From Terrimonas ferruginea DSM 30193 (GTDB lineage Bacteria > Bacteroidota > Bacteroidia > Chitinophagales > Chitinophagaceae): DNA of 64,000 nucleotides. Positions 61,736 to 64,000 of the stretch are shown one piece after another (positions within the stretch are counted from its first letter, which is position 1; every line of letters starts with the position of its first letter). The translations under genes and the position numbers were made by a program. The notes below the pieces were generated by a model. It did no database searches. It was not told the origin of the DNA and was given only the letters and a program-made list of their open reading frames with translations. The stretch is taken from contig NZ_KE384401.1 of the NCBI RefSeq assembly GCF_000425585.1, forward strand, positions 186,001 to 250,000, written 5' to 3'.

Positions 61736-63673
61736 TTATGCAGCGGCTGGTTCTTTTTCTTCTATAGGTTGTACAGCTTTTACATTTTCTTTTTCCTGTG
61801 CTGTTTTGCGCACCCAGTTGTTGTTGGCAACGTCAAATTCATAGCCGCGCCCCTGCATAAAAATATCCAGGCCGGTCTGCTGATCGATCAGTTGTCTTAC
61901 GGTGGGGTGCATTTGTTTCAGCACCAGGTTATGACTGTTATAAATAAAATATAAACTGTTCAATGAATCGTCGATAGGAAACTGTTTGCTATCGAGGTAT
62001 CCTTTTACTCTTGAAAAGGCTCCGTCAAATCTTGTGATAGCTGTGCCCAATCCGATTTTTTCGGGATCGGGGTCATCCGTTTTGTCGAAATCAAAACCTG
62101 CGCGCACATTGCTCATAAGCGATTTGAGCGGACCGGCGGCTTTTTCACCGGTGAGTGTTTCCAGAAATTTATTGGCGCCGGACAAGGGCAGATAACTCAG
62201 CAGCTTGGCGTACAGCGCTTTTTTCGTGGGCAGCATCGGCAATGTCATGGCACCGATGGCGCCGGCAAGTGCGGCTTTCGATTCGGCATCGAGCTGACCG
62301 ATATCCTGCTGTTGTTTTTTTGTACCGGATTGAATTTGTTTGTGCGCATCACCGACCAGCACGGCGGCCTGTTCCGGTTTTTTCTCGGCGGCTTTCTGCT
62401 GAAGGATTTTTATATAATCTTCATCTACATCCAATGGTTGTACGGCCACACCGGCGGGTGCATATACTTTGGTAACGCCGGCTTTTTCCAACACCTGTTT
62501 GGACAAAGCTTCGGCTGCCGGTGTTTTTGGCTGGAACACATTCAGCGAATCGGTAAGTGCATTGAAAACGGGAACGATGCAATTGAAAAACTTTTCGATG
62601 GGGAGTTTGTCGGTACTGATGCCGAATCCGTCTTTCATTTTTTTCAAATCCTCCTTTACAAAACGGCTGATGCGGTCGGCTGCTTTACCGGGTACGGCGT
62701 CATAACCTTTTACCACATTGGCAAACTCGGGGATATCGTCGAGGCTGATCATTCCCGGTGCTTCGTCGATCAGTTTTTTAACGAGGCCGAGCATTTCTTC
62801 GATCATCGAAGTAATCTCATTCTTAGCGCTGTCGAATGCGTCCAATACTTTTTTATTGTCCTCACCGGTGCCCATTTTGTGATCTCCCAGTACAAAGGCG
62901 AGCGCTTTGATGAGGTGGAGCATAATGTTGCCGGTGAAATAAGAGAACAAATCGGCATTGCTGGTTTCGATGTATTTGCGGAGTTTATCGGCCGGTTCAA
63001 AATATTGAACGGCCTGCTGCGTAAGATCATAACGGCTGCCGTAGTTGACGCGTTTGGCGCCATCCGCCACAGCGGGATCGACAGTATGAATATCGCGGTA
63101 CAAAGGTGTGCCGATATAGATGAGTGACCTGACGGTCCATTTTCCTTTTTTAAGATCGTCGGCATCTTTTAATAAGGATGCGGCTTCGTTGGCAATGTTG
63201 CCTCCTTGTCCGAGGCCTACAAAATGAAAAGCGGAACTATAACCGCTCCATCCGGCGATTTCGGAGTTTATCTTATTGTAAAGTTTTTGTCCTTCGCTCT
63301 TGCGCTTGTCGGCGGTGCTGTCGTCTTCATAGTCGTAGATGAGCACTTTGTTTTCTTCGTTCATCAGCGCCATGTCTTTGTCCATGGCGTCGAGGATTTT
63401 GTCCCAGCCTTTTCCGTATTCTTTGTAGTAGGTGTAATCTTTATCGGATTTTTTTTCCGCTCCTTTTTCTTCTTTGATGAAGCCGGGCACGTAGGAGGTA
63501 ACGCTGTCAACGGCGGAAGAGGCTGCGGAGGCGGCTCCGGCTACGCCGCCAAGCATACTTTCGGCGCCGCCCATTCCGGCGGCATTGCCGGGTTTATAGC
63601 GCACGATCACCAGCAGTTGTCGCAGGTGAATATCCTGGAAGTCCTGGGAGGTATTTTTTTCGTTTCCTGCCAT
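61736..63673 (-). CDS. T6SS-linked hydrolase-like protein without nucleophilic serine
   Basis: 645 aa. Residues about 145-160 read SAFHFVGLGQGGNIANEAAS, the place of the alpha/beta-hydrolase nucleophile elbow G-x-S-x-G, but the serine is glycine (G-L-G-Q-G). The surrounding ENKVLIYDYEDD, SLIYIGTPLYRDIHTVDP and KRVNYGSRYDL resemble lipase topology. The rest is helical (about 230-620). It starts 14 bases after a VgrG/PAAR-like gene and sits 42 bp ahead of clpV. It is not one of the core T6SS families I can name. It may be a scaffold, chaperone or effector derived from a lipase. Confidence 0.55.
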   Translation of the reverse strand: MAGNEKNTSQDFQDIHLRQLLVIVRYKPGNAAGMGGAESMLGGVAGAASAASSAVDSVTSYVPGFIKEEKGAEKKSDKDYTYYKEYGKGWDKILDAMDKDMALMNEENKVLIYDYEDDSTADKRKSEGQKLYNKINSEIAGWSGYSSAFHFVGLGQGGNIANEAASLLKDADDLKKGKWTVRSLIYIGTPLYRDIHTVDPAVADGAKRVNYGSRYDLTQQAVQYFEPADKLRKYIETSNADLFSYFTGNIMLHLIKALAFVLGDHKMGTGEDNKKVLDAFDSAKNEITSMIEEMLGLVKKLIDEAPGMISLDDIPEFANVVKGYDAVPGKAADRISRFVKEDLKKMKDGFGISTDKLPIEKFFNCIVPVFNALTDSLNVFQPKTPAAEALSKQVLEKAGVTKVYAPAGVAVQPLDVDEDYIKILQQKAAEKKPEQAAVLVGDAHKQIQSGTKKQQQDIGQLDAESKAALAGAIGAMTLPMLPTKKALYAKLLSYLPLSGANKFLETLTGEKAAGPLKSLMSNVRAGFDFDKTDDPDPEKIGLGTAITRFDGAFSRVKGYLDSKQFPIDDSLNSLYFIYNSHNLVLKQMHPTVRQLIDQQTGLDIFMQGRGYEFDVANNNWVRKTAQEKENVKAVQPIEEKEPAAA

Positions 63674-63687
63674 AGCCAGCGGCTTGC

Positions 63688-64000
63688 TTATTCATTAAAA
63701 AAGGTGGTGCTGCAATCGGCAACAGTATACCCGGAAAGTTGCTCAGTCTTGCCGGAGCTGTCGGTCTTGCCGGAATGTACTTGTCCGTCACTGGTTCTTA
63801 TCTCGTATTTCTGTCCGGCTTTCGCCTTTCCGGCTTCGTCTACCAGCGAAAACTGGGCCGTAAAATCTTTTTTATCAGTTCTTTCGGCGGTGTCGTCGCC
63901 GTTTTTAGCGGCATTTTTCAGTGCATCGCTGTTGCTGATGTCGGTTGCCTGTCCCGCACCGGTGTTTTTGCCCGTACCATTTCCTCCTGCTCCGTTCGCT
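63688..64000 (-). CDS. C-terminal end of a T6SS spike or cargo protein (partial)
   Basis: 103 codons cut by the right edge. The open frame ends KDFTAQFSLVDEAGKAKAGQKY, IRTSDGQVHSGKTDSSGKTEQ and CSTTFFNE, the Ig/transthyretin-like 'f.lvDe.G.p..g..Y.i...dG....g.TD..G.t' module found at the C-terminus of VgrG or PAAR-linked proteins. Upstream it has a Gly/Asn-rich linker. It ends 14 bases before the 645-aa gene. The N-terminus is outside the window, so VgrG identity is not shown. Confidence 0.5.
   Translation of the reverse strand, partial: ANGAGGNGTGKNTGAGQATDISNSDALKNAAKNGDDTAERTDKKDFTAQFSLVDEAGKAKAGQKYEIRTSDGQVHSGKTDSSGKTEQLSGYTVADCSTTFFNE

Overview
The window is bacterial chromosome from a member of the Bacteroidota, most likely Chitinophagaceae or a close relative. 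Supporting signs are TAnnTTTG-type -7 promoter boxes in front of many genes, a subtype iii type VI secretion cluster, ribosomal protein THX, a DUF4286 protein, a MetH enzyme split into two polypeptides, LytS/LytTR signalling, GH97 and GH20 glycosidases and many Sec or lipoprotein signal peptides. No 16S rRNA is present, so the family-level placement is inference. Identifications come from reading motifs and domain order; no database search was possible.

Layout. 0.4-1.9 kb: a toxin-antitoxin pair with an MqsR-like toxin and a Panacea-domain antitoxin behind a palindromic operator. 1.9-9 kb: ordinary accessory and secreted proteins (two serine hydrolases, a HEAT-repeat protein, a VOC protein, a flavin amine oxidase, a WG-repeat protein). 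9-11.2 kb: a B12-binding radical SAM enzyme. 11.2-13.2 kb: a three-gene hipBST-type toxin-antitoxin operon with three evenly spaced 18-bp operators. 13.5-14.7 kb: a CruC-like glycosyltransferase.

14.7-23.75 kb: an AT-richer defence island. It lies between a 19-codon relic of a serine hydrolase and a tRNA-Arg(CCT). It holds an Mrr-like nuclease, an AbiE pair with its own operators, a DUF3883 nuclease, a RES-like gene broken by frameshifts, the Shedu protein SduA, a DUF5677-like protein, small unknowns and one more frameshifted gene.

23.9-53.4 kb: mostly housekeeping and carbohydrate genes. These include a nucleoid-associated protein, GH20, a WYL regulator, a UvrD-like helicase fused to a RecB-type nuclease, recR, split metH behind a structured leader, LytS/LytTR, HAD, SemiSWEET, GH97, a LOG-family protein, xth, HU, THX, pdxH and pyrH. 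Intergenic regions here carry several dispersed palindromic or low-complexity repeat families.

53.6-64 kb: a secreted coiled-coil protein and a lytic transglycosylase face the end of a minus-strand type VI secretion operon. In transcription order that operon reads VgrG/PAAR-like tail, unknown 645-aa protein, ClpV/TssH, TssB, Hcp/TssD, TssC. It continues past the right edge. The least described items are the 645-aa hydrolase-like protein without a nucleophilic serine, the structured metH leader, the Shedu neighbourhood and the hipBST operator array.
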